Shown one piece after another: positions 9,546 to 18,843 of a DNA stretch of 64,000 nt. Under the pieces are notes generated by a model, which worked only from the letters and a program-made list of their open reading frames with translations, made no database searches and was not told where the DNA came from. The position numbers and the translations under genes were made by a program. How positions within the stretch are numbered: the first letter of the stretch is position 1; each line of letters begins with the position of its first letter. The DNA is taken from assembly GCF_000705555.1 (NCBI RefSeq), contig NZ_JMQN01000047.1, positions 62,001 through 126,000 on the forward strand. The letters are read 5' to 3'. This DNA is from Marinobacterium lacunae (GTDB lineage: Bacteria > Pseudomonadota > Gammaproteobacteria > Pseudomonadales > Balneatricaceae).

Positions 9546-11660
9546 TTAGTAGTTCCAGCTCAGTGTCAGCATTGCTGAACGGGGAGCACCGTAGTATCCC
9601 TGAGACGTGTATAGCGAGGTGAGGTACTTCTCGTCGGTCAGGTTGTAAACGTTGACCCTTGCGCTGAGGTTGTCGTTAATTTCATATTCGCCCATCAGAT
9701 CAATCAGCGCGTAATCATCCTGTCGGGTGACAATGCTGGCAGCGGCGTTCTGAACCCGGCTGATCTCGTCCTGCCAGCTCAGGCTTGCGCCAACCTTCAG
9801 TTTAGGCATCGCCTGATAGGTGGTTGCGAGTTTGACCTGCTGTTTGGGTATGAAACTGCGTGCCCCCTTGCCGTCCTCATCTTCGATATCGATGTAGGTG
9901 TAGCCTGCCGATGCCTGTAGGCCCGGTGCAAGCTCTCCGGCCAGTGTCAACTCGATACCCTGACTCTCGGTATCTTCTCCCACATAGTAAGTGGAGCCGT
10001 CACCACGATAGCCGCCGGTTTCAGCCAGATTGCTCTGGCTGGCGCTGAACAGCGCGATGCCGGTCTGGAGTTTGTCATCAAGGAACAGGCTTTTGAGACC
10101 AACCTCGTAGCTGTCTCCGGTAACGGGCTCCAGCCTGTTGCCGGAGAGGTCTGTTTCATTTTGCGGTTTGAAGATCTCGGTGTAACTGGCGTATACCGCA
10201 TGCCGGTCGGTCAGGTCGTACACCACACCTGCGTAGGGGGTCAGATCGTTGGCCCGGCGGGCCTTGTCTTTGCCATACGAGTAGCCGTTACTTCTCAATC
10301 GTGTGTAGCGCGCGCCGGTGATGACGGCGAGGCGATCGGTGAGGCTCAGTCGGGTCGCACCATACAGACTGGCCGTCTTGTCGGTCCATTCGCTTCCTGT
10401 GGAAGCGCCAGAATAGGTAAAGGCCGGCCAGCTTCCTGTCCACAGATTCAGATCACCGATAGGGTCTCCGATACCGGAGCCGTAGTCGTTCATGTCGGAC
10501 AGCTCCGAACGGGACCAGCTGGCACCAATAACGGCTTCATGCTCCCGTCCACCGAAGGTGTAGTTGCCGCTGGCATAGGCATCAGCCATGTACTGCTCGT
10601 TATCGAGCGTGTAATTGCTAGGGTAGGCATATAGGCCCGATTCGGTGTCAGCATCCGGTGTGCCATAAACATAGAAAAGGGATGAGTCAGACTTGCTATT
10701 GATGCGTGTCAGGGTGGTCTTGGCTTGCCAGCCGTTTGCCAGTTGCTGCTGAAGCTCTACGAATGTCTGCTCTCGAGTATTGTCCCAATAGCTCCAATCG
10801 GCCGCGGTGCTGGTTGAGCGGTCGTAATCTGTGGGAGTGCCGTCGCTGTAGTAAAGGGGCAGGGCGCCCCAGAGCACGCCGTTCGGCATCGATTTCTGGT
10901 AGCTGTGGCCGAAGGTCAGAAGTGTGGAGTCACTCAGATCGACCTCTATCACTCCGTAAAACAGGTTGCGCTCGTTGGAGTAGCGGTCAAGGTAGGAGTC
11001 ACCTTCCTGACTGGCGGCCACGAACCGGCCGCGCACTGTACCGGCCTCATTCATGGTGCCGCTGATGTCGGTGCTGACCCGCTTGGTATCCCAGCTGGAA
11101 TAGCTGACATCGGCCGATGCCTGAAACGCTTCGGTAGGGCGTTTGCGTACATAGTTGACGGTGGCGGAGGGGGTGCCCGTTCCGGACATCAGCCCGTTGG
11201 CGCCACGCAGAACCTCAATGCGATCGAACATGGCTGTATCCAAATCACCGTATAACAGACCATAGGTGAAGGGAAGGCCAAGCCCGTCCATCTGGAAGTT
11301 CTGGATATCATAACCACGCGCCGTAAAGTAGCTGCGGTCGGTTTCGAAGTTCTCGACGGTCACGCCGATTGTGGCGTTGAGCACATCCTTGGCACCATTG
11401 AGACCGAAGTCGTCCATCTGGGCGCGCGTCACCGTGGTGACGGTTTGCGGGGTTTCCTGTTGTGAAAGCTTCAGCCCCGTGGCACTTGAGGACACACCGC
11501 TGCGGTAGATATTTTGAGTGTCCTGAGGAGTTGTGATGGCCGTGTCGTTCACTTCGAGCGTGTTCAGCTCGAAGCTGTCGCCTTCACTGGCAGCCAGAAT
11601 ATTTTGGCTTGCAATAAGTGTTGCGATGGCCAGTGACAGCGCATGGGGTTTGGTTTTCAT
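9546..11660 (-). CDS. TonB-dependent siderophore receptor
   Basis: About 704 residues from the MKTKPHAL start. A second ATG four codons upstream (11672) is less likely. A signal peptide ends near AASEG. The plug domain (about residues 45-200) has the LSQQETPQTVTTVTRAQMDD and DRIEVLRGANGLMSGTGTPS blocks of ferric-siderophore receptors of the FhuE/FpvA class. The rest is a beta barrel ending in an aromatic residue (LTLSWNY), as needed for outer-membrane insertion. It imports a ferric siderophore using TonB energy. The substrate is not readable from sequence; a hydroxamate type fits the FhuF/FhuBCD neighbours. A weak Fur-box-like element lies upstream. Confidence 0.92.
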   Translation of the reverse strand: MKTKPHALSLAIATLIASQNILAASEGDSFELNTLEVNDTAITTPQDTQNIYRSGVSSSATGLKLSQQETPQTVTTVTRAQMDDFGLNGAKDVLNATIGVTVENFETDRSYFTARGYDIQNFQMDGLGLPFTYGLLYGDLDTAMFDRIEVLRGANGLMSGTGTPSATVNYVRKRPTEAFQASADVSYSSWDTKRVSTDISGTMNEAGTVRGRFVAASQEGDSYLDRYSNERNLFYGVIEVDLSDSTLLTFGHSYQKSMPNGVLWGALPLYYSDGTPTDYDRSTSTAADWSYWDNTREQTFVELQQQLANGWQAKTTLTRINSKSDSSLFYVYGTPDADTESGLYAYPSNYTLDNEQYMADAYASGNYTFGGREHEAVIGASWSRSELSDMNDYGSGIGDPIGDLNLWTGSWPAFTYSGASTGSEWTDKTASLYGATRLSLTDRLAVITGARYTRLRSNGYSYGKDKARRANDLTPYAGVVYDLTDRHAVYASYTEIFKPQNETDLSGNRLEPVTGDSYEVGLKSLFLDDKLQTGIALFSASQSNLAETGGYRGDGSTYYVGEDTESQGIELTLAGELAPGLQASAGYTYIDIEDEDGKGARSFIPKQQVKLATTYQAMPKLKVGASLSWQDEISRVQNAAASIVTRQDDYALIDLMGEYEINDNLSARVNVYNLTDEKYLTSLYTSQGYYGAPRSAMLTLSWNY

Positions 11661-11691
11661 CTTGGTCTCCATTGGTACTGCTAATAAAGGA

Positions 11692-11710
11692 CTAGGTGAT
11701 TATCATTTAC
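11692..11710 (-). promoter_or_regulatory. Weak candidate Fur box upstream of the TonB receptor
   Basis: The segment containing gtgattatcatttac matches about 11 of 19 positions of the palindromic Fur consensus, concentrated in the central TGAT-ATCATT part. It lies some 35 bases upstream of the receptor start. Context (an iron receptor) supports it more than the match does. Confidence 0.4.
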
Positions 11711-11773
11711 TATTCGTGGCGAATGGTTACGCCCTGCGCATATGCGAATAGGGTTGGGCGTGGGTGGGGTGTC

Positions 11774-13591
11774 TCAGTCGGCGATGAATCCCCCGCTTTG
11801 ATGTGACCAGAGGCGTGCGTATAGCCCGCCTTGGTTGAGGAGGGTTTCATGGTTTCCCTGCTCGATGATCCGGCCCCCCTCCATAACGATAAGCCGGTCC
11901 ATTTTGGCGATAGTGGATAGTCGATGGGCGATCGCGAGAACTGTCTTGCCTTGCATCAGCTGGTCAAGATTGCGCTGGATATCCGCTTCGACTTCAGAGT
12001 CGAGCGCGGATGTCGCTTCATCAAGCACCAGAATCGGAGCGTCCTTGATCAGGACCCGCGCGATGGCGATACGCTGACGCTGTCCGCCTGAGAGCTTGAT
12101 CCCCCGCTCACCGACCAGCGTGTCGTAGCCCTGGGGCAGGCTCTGTACGAAATCATGAACGCGGGTCACGCGTGCAGCCTCGATCATCTCCTGTTCACTG
12201 GCCGAAGGGCGCCCGTACAACAGGTTGTCGCGTATGCTCCGATGCAGCAGGGCGGTGTCCTGCGTGACGACGCCGATTGACTGACGGAGGCTGCTTTGAC
12301 TGACTCTGTTAACGGCTTGACCGTCGATGCGGATCGAGCCGCTCTGGCTGTCGTGAAGGCGCAGCAGCAGGTGGATCAGAGTTGACTTACCAGCCCCGGA
12401 GGGCCCCACAATCCCGACGCGTTCTCCCGGCGCGATGGCCAATTGCAGATGGTCGAACAGCAGCGGCTGATCGGGATAAGCAAAACACAGGTCACGAATC
12501 TCGATTGCGCCCTGCACTGCATGTAGCTCGGGTGCGTCTGCAGCGTCCTGAACTTCAGGTGTGTGAGAGAGTGCGTTAACGCCGTCTTTGATCGTGCCTA
12601 AATGACGGGCGAGGGCCGCGACTTCCCACATGATCATTTGGGAGAGTGATTTGATACGCAGGGTCAGCGCGATGGCAACGGCGATGGCGCCGGTGGTCAC
12701 GCTCTGATCCAGCCACAGCAGTATCGCTAACGCACCGGTAGTGAAAATCAGCAGTGCATTGAGCCACCAGAGCCCCACATTGAGTCCGGTGACATTGCGC
12801 ATCATAGGATAAATTGCGCTCAGGAAACGCTGCATGATGCGGCGAGTATCTTCAGTTTCCCGCTCGGCGTTTGAGAAAAGTTTTAACGTGGTGAAATGAG
12901 AATAGCTGTCAACGATATGACCGACCAGTTCCGACTGTGCCTTGGCCTGATTCTGGGCGAGCAGGTTGAGTCTCGGTAGTTGAAAGCGCATCAGCACGCC
13001 AAATAGAGCAAACCAGAACAGCAAGGGCAGGGAAAGGCGCCAGTCCGATGTGAAAATCAGAGCGGCCATGCCGGTCAGGTAGACGATCACGTACAGCACG
13101 AAGTTCATCAGCTTCAGCAGCGTTTCGCGTATCGCATCCGATGTTTGGGTGACACGCGTTGCCACCCGACCGGCGAATTCGCCCTGAAAGAACCCGCAGC
13201 TCTGATTGAGGAGGGAACGGTGCAGCGACCAGGTGACCGCTGCGCCCTGATTGACATACAGGCTTTGATGAAAAAGCATCGAGTGGATCAACACCGCAAG
13301 GGGCAGGGCAATCAGCACCAGCGCCGAGATTGTGATGAGCGTTGCACTCTGCTCCTGTAAAAAGGTATCGCGAGACTGGCTGCCAAGCCAATCCACCAGA
13401 TCACCCAGAAAATTGAAAAGGTACACCTCCAGGCCTGCCAGAAAAACGGTCAGTACACCGAGCGTTATCAGCGCCCGTTCATATCCGTGAACAGACTGTC
13501 GCATGAAAGCGCGAAGGTTGCCCTCGACCGGAAGAAGGGCATTCTCCGGCAGAGGATTGGTGAGGCGTTCGAAATAACTAAACAGGTTCAT
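11774..13591 (-). CDS. ABC exporter, fused permease and ATPase
   Basis: 605 residues. An N-terminal six-helix transmembrane domain (about residues 35-320) is followed by a nucleotide-binding domain with Walker A GPSGAGKSTLIHLL, signature LSGGQRQRIAIAR and Walker B ILVLDEATSALD. This is the half-transporter exporter arrangement (MsbA/MdlB-like), which works as a homodimer. It sits between fhuB and the TonB receptor, with 23 bases to fhuB, so it is probably in the iron-regulated operon. Exporting a siderophore or recycling it from the periplasm is a context-based inference. No siderophore biosynthesis genes are in the window. A general drug or lipid exporter is the alternative. Confidence 0.88.
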   Translation of the reverse strand: MNLFSYFERLTNPLPENALLPVEGNLRAFMRQSVHGYERALITLGVLTVFLAGLEVYLFNFLGDLVDWLGSQSRDTFLQEQSATLITISALVLIALPLAVLIHSMLFHQSLYVNQGAAVTWSLHRSLLNQSCGFFQGEFAGRVATRVTQTSDAIRETLLKLMNFVLYVIVYLTGMAALIFTSDWRLSLPLLFWFALFGVLMRFQLPRLNLLAQNQAKAQSELVGHIVDSYSHFTTLKLFSNAERETEDTRRIMQRFLSAIYPMMRNVTGLNVGLWWLNALLIFTTGALAILLWLDQSVTTGAIAVAIALTLRIKSLSQMIMWEVAALARHLGTIKDGVNALSHTPEVQDAADAPELHAVQGAIEIRDLCFAYPDQPLLFDHLQLAIAPGERVGIVGPSGAGKSTLIHLLLRLHDSQSGSIRIDGQAVNRVSQSSLRQSIGVVTQDTALLHRSIRDNLLYGRPSASEQEMIEAARVTRVHDFVQSLPQGYDTLVGERGIKLSGGQRQRIAIARVLIKDAPILVLDEATSALDSEVEADIQRNLDQLMQGKTVLAIAHRLSTIAKMDRLIVMEGGRIIEQGNHETLLNQGGLYARLWSHQSGGFIAD

Positions 13592-13614
13592 GGCGTATCG
13601 TGAATCCTAGGAGC

Positions 13615-15582
13615 TCAGGCTGTAACCAGCCGACGACGGGAAAGCAGGTAAATGAAGTAACCGCCGCCGATAATCGCGCTCAATGTGCCCACAGGCATCA
13701 GATTGGGAACGAGTAACGTGCGGCCAAGCCCGGCCGCAAGCAGCAAAATGGCACTACCGATCAGTGCCGCGACGATGAGTTGCAACCGGATCGAGCGGGC
13801 ACCGAGCAGGCTGGCCAGATGCGGTGCCAATAGCCCGACAAACGCGAGCGGACCGATACCGGCGGTAACCAGAGCGCATATAAGGCTGGCAAGCACCAGC
13901 AGCGCCATGCGCGCACGCTGCACGCCCAATCCTCTGGCCGAGGCAACAGTGGCGCCCAGCGATAACAGCGTCAGTGCTCGCTGGCTCAGCAGCGCCGGTA
14001 TCAGGCACAGGGCGACGCCCGAGGCGAGCCAAAGAGCCGTGTGCTCATCGACACCTTGTGTGGAGCCCTGTAGCCATGCCAGCAGTTTAAATGTGTCGTC
14101 CCCGCCCTGGGCCAGCACGAACTGGAGCAGCGCTTCTACCAGCGCCGCTAAACAGATACCCACCAAGGCAAGCTGTGACGGTGCGAAGCCGCTGCGCAGA
14201 CCGAAAAACAGTAATAGACCCAGCACGATCAAAGCACCTGAAAAAGCGGCCAGGGGTGTCAGCATTCCGGCACCTTGAATCCCGAGCAGCATGGTCAATA
14301 CGATGGCAAGCGAAGCACCGGCGGATATGCCCAGTATTTCAGGGCTGGCCAGCGGATTTCTGATCAGGCGCTGCAGGATGGTGCCTGCAACAGCAAGGCC
14401 GCTGCCGGCGGCGATGACCGCGATCAGGCCCGGCCATCTGAGCTGCCAGATAACCTCGCTGGGAAACTGCAATTGCCAACCATCAGTATCGCGATCGATC
14501 AGTGCGCCAAAGAGCAATGCAAGCAACAAGGCGGTCATTGCGATAGCCGTTACCCGTGGCGCTGACGCAGGCGGTCGCAGTACTCGGGGGGCGGGGGCGG
14601 TAATTTCCCCCTGTCGTTTCTGTTTCAGAAGCCAGATCAGCACTGGGGCGCCGATCAGCGCGCTGGCGGCACCGCTGGGCACAAAGTAGCCCGCCTGCGA
14701 GGAGGAGAGTTGTGCCACGGCATCGGTCGCTAACAGCAGTAGCGGGCCCAGCCAGAGACTGCCCAGCAGCTCGCCAAGTGCCGTCCGCGCGCCGGCGATT
14801 CGGGCCAGATTAGGGGCAAGCAGACCGATAAATCCGAGCAGGCCAACCGACGCGACTGAAATGGCGCTGAGCCAGAGTGATGCGGTCAACAGCAGGAAGA
14901 ATACCGGTAGCAGGCTCAAACCGCGGGCGCTGGCGTTGCCTTCACCGATCCGCAGAAGCGTGAGTGCACGAGGTGCGATGATCAATATCGGCACAATCGG
15001 TAGCAGGCGGGGTAGCAGCCACAGAACCTGATGCCAGTCGTTTTGGGCCAGATCGCCTGAGCTCCAGACGAACAGTGGCTGGGCATACTGATCGTTCAGC
15101 AGCACGAGCGCCGACGCCAGTGCACCGAGCAACAGATTGACCGCCATACCAGCCAACACCACGGGCAGGCCGCTTAGGCCACTTCGTCCTGCAATCAGGA
15201 AGACCAGTGAACTGGCGATACCGGCACCAGCAAGCGCTGCGAGGTCCGGGTGGCTAGCGGCGAAGACCGGCCAGCACAGTGTTGTGATCAACAGTGTCAG
15301 CCAGGCCCCTGAGGCTGTTCCGAGGGTCATGGGGGAGAGTAGGCGGTTGCCGGTAAGCTGCTGCAAAAGGCTTCCAGAGATGCCAAGCGCTGCACCGATC
15401 AGTATGGCCATGGCCGTTCGTGGCAGAGATCCGTAGTAAAACGCGTAGTCATAGACGGTTTCAAACGGGTGGCCGCCGATCAGTGATAACTGGTGCATAA
15501 GGGCCAGCTTTGAACCGGTCTGAAGGTGACCAGCCACGGCAATGACGAGTGCAAGGGTAATAAGGATCAGAGAACGGCTCAC
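13615..15582 (-). CDS. fhuB: Iron-siderophore ABC permease, fused dimer (FhuB)
   Basis: 655 residues, nearly the length of E. coli FhuB (660). Two homologous halves, each with about ten membrane segments, are joined head to tail. Each half carries the FecCD-family motif (GSLLQQLTGNRLLSPMTLG near residue 70 and AGTILQRLIRNPLASPEILG near 400), the first and second copies of the internal repeat. A GLLGFIGLLAPNLAR segment in the first half and a GPLAFVGLLAPHLAS segment in the second are the ATPase-contact loops. The gene overlaps the fhuD stop by four bases. It forms the inner-membrane channel for a ferric siderophore delivered by FhuD. Confidence 0.94.
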   Translation of the reverse strand: MSRSLILITLALVIAVAGHLQTGSKLALMHQLSLIGGHPFETVYDYAFYYGSLPRTAMAILIGAALGISGSLLQQLTGNRLLSPMTLGTASGAWLTLLITTLCWPVFAASHPDLAALAGAGIASSLVFLIAGRSGLSGLPVVLAGMAVNLLLGALASALVLLNDQYAQPLFVWSSGDLAQNDWHQVLWLLPRLLPIVPILIIAPRALTLLRIGEGNASARGLSLLPVFFLLLTASLWLSAISVASVGLLGFIGLLAPNLARIAGARTALGELLGSLWLGPLLLLATDAVAQLSSSQAGYFVPSGAASALIGAPVLIWLLKQKRQGEITAPAPRVLRPPASAPRVTAIAMTALLLALLFGALIDRDTDGWQLQFPSEVIWQLRWPGLIAVIAAGSGLAVAGTILQRLIRNPLASPEILGISAGASLAIVLTMLLGIQGAGMLTPLAAFSGALIVLGLLLFFGLRSGFAPSQLALVGICLAALVEALLQFVLAQGGDDTFKLLAWLQGSTQGVDEHTALWLASGVALCLIPALLSQRALTLLSLGATVASARGLGVQRARMALLVLASLICALVTAGIGPLAFVGLLAPHLASLLGARSIRLQLIVAALIGSAILLLAAGLGRTLLVPNLMPVGTLSAIIGGGYFIYLLSRRRLVTA

Positions 15583-16499
15583 AGGTTAGGCTCCAGTGTC
15601 AGCAGGCTGTCTGTCATCGCCTCTGCGAGGTACAACACCGAAAAAATGCCGCCATAACTCCAGGTGGATCTTACCGGAGCGACGCGATTTCCCTGAGCCA
15701 CCGGAAGTGCGTTCCAGAGAGGCGTTGCGAACAGTGCATCGGCCTTAAGGAATGGCTCGATATAGAGCAGAGCGCCGCGTTTTACATCGGCCAGTCGCGT
15801 GAGCGGGTGTCGAGAGGCGCCCCAGGTGGTGGCGGCCAGATCAAGCCCCGGCTTCAAACCCAAGCGCTTGATCGCCTCCTCAATCAGCGAGTTTCGTCCG
15901 TAGATCAGCACATGGCGGGTGTCAGCCAGACGCACGACGGTGACAGCCGGTGGGGAGGGGAAGTGTTGCGCCAGCTGCGCGGCCAGTGTTTCGAGGCGCA
16001 GGTCCAGTTCGCTGAGGCGTTGGTGTGCAAGCGCTTCGCGGTTGAAGAGCTGACCCAGTTTGAGATAGTCCTGCCGTGCACGTGCCGCATTATTGTGGTC
16101 AGCGCGGAAGCTGTCGAGGAATATGACGGGGGCTATCCGCTGGAGCTGGGTGATGAGCCCCGACTGCTGAGAACCGATCAGGATCAGGTCCGGGTGCAGG
16201 GCTGCTATACGTTCAAGGTTAGGTTGGGCACGGGTGCCGACATCACTGACCTCCTCAGGCAGCTTCGGTTGCACTACCCATTGCCGGTATCCTTGGACAT
16301 CGGCTATCGCCAGAGGGGAAATATCCAGTTTGAGGAGGTTCTCTGCGCCGTTCCAGCTGAGTGCGATGACCCGTTGCGGGGGCGTGTCAAATACCTGAGA
16401 GCCGGCATCGTCGAGGAAAGTCATTGGGTAGGTTGCCGCTGCACCAAGGGCAGGTACGAACAGCAACAGGGCAACCAGTGCGTTACGGATCAACATCAT
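15579..16499 (-). CDS. fhuD: Iron-siderophore ABC transporter substrate-binding protein (FhuD)
   Basis: 306 residues with a clear signal peptide (NALVALLLFVPALGAAA). The mature protein has the class III binding-protein features: PPQRVIALSWNGAENLL at the start of the first lobe, DVGTRAQPNLERIAALHPDL before the connecting helix, and a C-terminal lobe ending in YLAEAMTDSLL. It binds the ferric siderophore in the periplasm and hands it to FhuB. Its stop codon overlaps the fhuB start. Sixteen bases separate it from fhuC upstream. Confidence 0.92.
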   Translation of the reverse strand: MMLIRNALVALLLFVPALGAAATYPMTFLDDAGSQVFDTPPQRVIALSWNGAENLLKLDISPLAIADVQGYRQWVVQPKLPEEVSDVGTRAQPNLERIAALHPDLILIGSQQSGLITQLQRIAPVIFLDSFRADHNNAARARQDYLKLGQLFNREALAHQRLSELDLRLETLAAQLAQHFPSPPAVTVVRLADTRHVLIYGRNSLIEEAIKRLGLKPGLDLAATTWGASRHPLTRLADVKRGALLYIEPFLKADALFATPLWNALPVAQGNRVAPVRSTWSYGGIFSVLYLAEAMTDSLLTLEPNL

Positions 16500-16514
16500 G
16501 CAACTGGCTCCCGT

Positions 16515-17282
16515 TCAGGCGACGATGGCGACAGGTGTCGCCTGTCCCGGCTGGTCGATCAGCTGGATAGGAATGTTATAGAGCTTGCTCAGCCGCTGTT
16601 CGCACAGCAACGCTTTGGGCGTGCCAGAAAAGCAGACTTGCCCGCTGTGCAACGCGACGATTTTGTCAGCGTATCGAAGCGCCAGATTCAGATCATGAAG
16701 AATGACGATCACGCCTCGGCCTAGGTTTCGGTTGAGATGCTTCAGACGCTGCATCAGCTCGTATTGGTGAGACAAATCCAGTGCGGAAGTGGGTTCGTCG
16801 AGCAGCAGCAGGGGTGATGATTGTGCAAGCAGCATGGCGATCCATGCGCGCTGGCGTTCACCACCGGACAGGCTCTCAAGAGGCGTATTTGCGAAGCTGT
16901 CGATGTCGGTATGTTGCATAGCGTCCTCGACACACTGCTGATCCTCATCCGTCCAGCGTCTGATCAGCCCCCTCCAGGGATAACGGCCCAACATGACCAG
17001 TTCGCGAACGTTAAGGCCTGAGGTCGAAGGGAGCTGTTGCGGCATGAAGGCCACTTCGCGAGCAAAGTGTTTGGCCGGGAGCGCCTTCAGTTCGCGCCCT
17101 TTGAGACGAATACTGCCCTTTTGCAGCTTGCGCTGCCGTGCCAGTAGGTGCATCAAGGTTGATTTTCCCGAACCGTTATGGCCCAGAATCACGGTTACCT
17201 CGTTGGTATTCAGGGTGAGTTGGTCGATCGAGAGGATGGAGCGTCCTTCATGCTCGATACAAATGTTGGAGATCTCAATCAT
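16515..17282 (-). CDS. fhuC: Iron-siderophore ABC transporter ATPase (FhuC)
   Basis: 255 residues, the size of FhuC/FepC ATPases. Walker A is LGHNGSGKSTLMHLL, the ABC signature is LSGGERQRAWIAM and Walker B is LLLLDEPTSALD, followed by the switch histidine in ILHDLNLALRYAD. This powers the FhuB permease. The start overlaps the fhuF stop by eight bases, showing tight operon packing. The C-terminal region carries the usual LCEQRLSKLYNIPI segment of this subfamily. Confidence 0.94.
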   Translation of the reverse strand: MIEISNICIEHEGRSILSIDQLTLNTNEVTVILGHNGSGKSTLMHLLARQRKLQKGSIRLKGRELKALPAKHFAREVAFMPQQLPSTSGLNVRELVMLGRYPWRGLIRRWTDEDQQCVEDAMQHTDIDSFANTPLESLSGGERQRAWIAMLLAQSSPLLLLDEPTSALDLSHQYELMQRLKHLNRNLGRGVIVILHDLNLALRYADKIVALHSGQVCFSGTPKALLCEQRLSKLYNIPIQLIDQPGQATPVAIVA

Positions 17283-18057
17283 CAGAGGTGTCCTTGAGCT
17301 TTAAAGCGATTCGCTGATCCAGCGAGCGACGGGGGCAGGTGCGGCAAAGGCGCGCGTTCGCGCAGCGAAACTCCTGACAGCAGGCCTTGCGGTCGAGCAT
17401 CAATAAGGATTGTCCGCCTTGGGCGGTTATGCTGCGCAGGGCACTCGCATCGGGCAGCTGCAACGCCTCGAGCCACGAGGTGGCGTGGGTCTGGATCTCA
17501 CGATTATCCATGCCTGTTACAGACTGCAGCCGCAACAGGCTTGCCAGTACCCTGTCGGCGAGCAGGCGAAGGCACAGGCGCTGATTGGTCTTTCTCAATG
17601 AAGATAGGGTGTTGAGCAAGCGGTTGGACAGCATACGCAGCTCGGCGGCGTTATGATGCAGGGCATCTTTGATACTCAGTGGCACCAGTGGTTGTGTTTT
17701 GGTGAGGTAATAGCCCGCGACGCTGCCGTTCGAGTGTCGCTGTAGCAAGCCGGATAAGGTCAGGCGGCTAGGCAGAAGGTATGTCGCCGCTAAGGCTAAT
17801 AGTGCTGGCTGCCAGCTGATCAGTCCCCAGGTGCGCGCACTCCAGAAATGGGGGCCAGCTTCCGGGTGGAGTTGTTCGAGATGAGTAATGATCTGTACAA
17901 CGTGGTCGGTGTCATCAGCCGAGAACAGCTGGTCTTCCGTCTCACGCGCCACAGGTTGAGCAATCGGGACCAGAGTGCTAAGCCTAAGCTGCAACTCCTC
18001 AAGCAGGTCGATAGGTGCGGCGTTGGCGGAAAGGGCAGGCATGGGCATCCTTGGCAC
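17275..18057 (-). CDS. fhuF: Siderophore-iron reductase FhuF family protein
   Basis: 260 residues. The C-terminus has the FhuF [2Fe-2S] ligand pattern CC-x10-C-x2-C (CCQEFRCANARLCRTC), preceded by a conserved LMLDRKACC lead-in. FhuF family members reduce ferric hydroxamate siderophores in the cytoplasm to release ferrous iron. It is the first gene of the fhuFCDB cluster and is preceded by a close match to the Fur consensus, so it should be induced on iron starvation. The N-terminal two thirds is helical and poorly conserved, as in other members. Confidence 0.88.
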   Translation of the reverse strand: MPRMPMPALSANAAPIDLLEELQLRLSTLVPIAQPVARETEDQLFSADDTDHVVQIITHLEQLHPEAGPHFWSARTWGLISWQPALLALAATYLLPSRLTLSGLLQRHSNGSVAGYYLTKTQPLVPLSIKDALHHNAAELRMLSNRLLNTLSSLRKTNQRLCLRLLADRVLASLLRLQSVTGMDNREIQTHATSWLEALQLPDASALRSITAQGGQSLLMLDRKACCQEFRCANARLCRTCPRRSLDQRIALKLKDTSDD

Positions 18058-18094
18058 GATAGATTGGGTAGCAGAAGATATGCGTACTCATATA

Positions 18095-18113
18095 CATAAT
18101 GCGAATCATTATC
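18095..18113 (-). promoter_or_regulatory. Fur box at the head of the siderophore operon
   Basis: The 19 bases here match 16 of 19 positions of the classical Fur operator (central AATCATTATC is perfect). It lies about 40 bases upstream of fhuF in an AT-rich promoter region. Confidence 0.8.
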
Positions 18114-18231
18114 ATTAATATTAATTTATCTTCTATCGAAGGTGTGCGTCAACAGCGTAAGTGGTTGGCGTCGTCTAATGCGTTGCCGATGCGAGTCGAA
18201 ACCGGAATGTCCACTTTCCGTCACAGATTGG

Positions 18232-18237
18232 TATAAT
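18232..18237 (+). promoter_or_regulatory. Candidate -10 box for purEK
   Basis: An exact TATAAT in ttggTATAATcgc, about 100 bases upstream of purE. No good -35 hexamer is visible at the usual distance. A sequence resembling a PurR half-site (acgcaaaaaccgt on the minus strand) lies between it and the gene, but the match is weak. Confidence 0.4.
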
Positions 18238-18336
18238 CGCCCGCCTCTAAAAGTGAACCGTACGTTCGTGAACGGTTTTTGCGTAGTGCCGCGTGTCTGC
18301 TCGGGGCTACTGAATCTGGAGTAACAGGAGACAGAC

Positions 18337-18825
18337 ATGGGTGCAAAAGTGGCTATCGTGATGGGATCACGCTCCGACTGGCCGACTATGGAAGAGGCCG
18401 CCGGGATCCTCGATACGCTGGGCGTCGAGTATCACACCGAGGTGGTATCGGCTCACCGCACGCCTGATAAAATGTTCCGTTTTGCCGAGCAGGCTGCCGA
18501 AAATGGTTTTAAAGTAATCATTGCCGGTGCCGGCGGTGCTGCACACCTGCCTGGCATGATCGCGGCCAAAACACTGGTTCCTGTTCTGGGCGTGCCGGTT
18601 CAGAGCAAGGCGCTTAGCGGCAAGGACAGTCTGCTCTCCATCGTACAGATGCCGCGTGGTATTCCGGTCGGTACACTGGCCATCGGCGGTGCGGGTGCTT
18701 TCAATGCAGGCCTGATGGCCGCGCAGATGCTGGCTGTCGAGGACGCTGAGCTGGGTGCGCGTATTGCGGCATGGCGAGCAGAACAGACACAGGCCGTGCT
18801 CGACAATCCAGACCCCCGTGGTTAA
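18337..18825 (+). CDS. purE: N5-carboxyaminoimidazole ribonucleotide mutase PurE
   Basis: 162 residues, the class I PurE length. It converts N5-CAIR to CAIR in purine biosynthesis. Diagnostic motifs are [10 protein letters not shown] near the N-terminus, [11 protein letters not shown] with the catalytic His, and [13 protein letters not shown] for the substrate phosphate. The start follows a good ribosome site (caggagac). purK follows after 18 bases, the usual purEK operon. Confidence 0.97.
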   Translation: MGAKVAIVMGSRSDWPTMEEAAGILDTLGVEYHTEVVSAHRTPDKMFRFAEQAAENGFKVIIAGAGGAAHLPGMIAAKTLVPVLGVPVQSKALSGKDSLLSIVQMPRGIPVGTLAIGGAGAFNAGLMAAQMLAVEDAELGARIAAWRAEQTQAVLDNPDPRG

Positions 18826-18843
18826 CAGATCGCAGGTTTAAAG

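Noticed and set aside
15807-16724. 305-codon plus-strand frame across fhuD and fhuC
   Set aside because: Antisense to two overlapping genes with clear family motifs.
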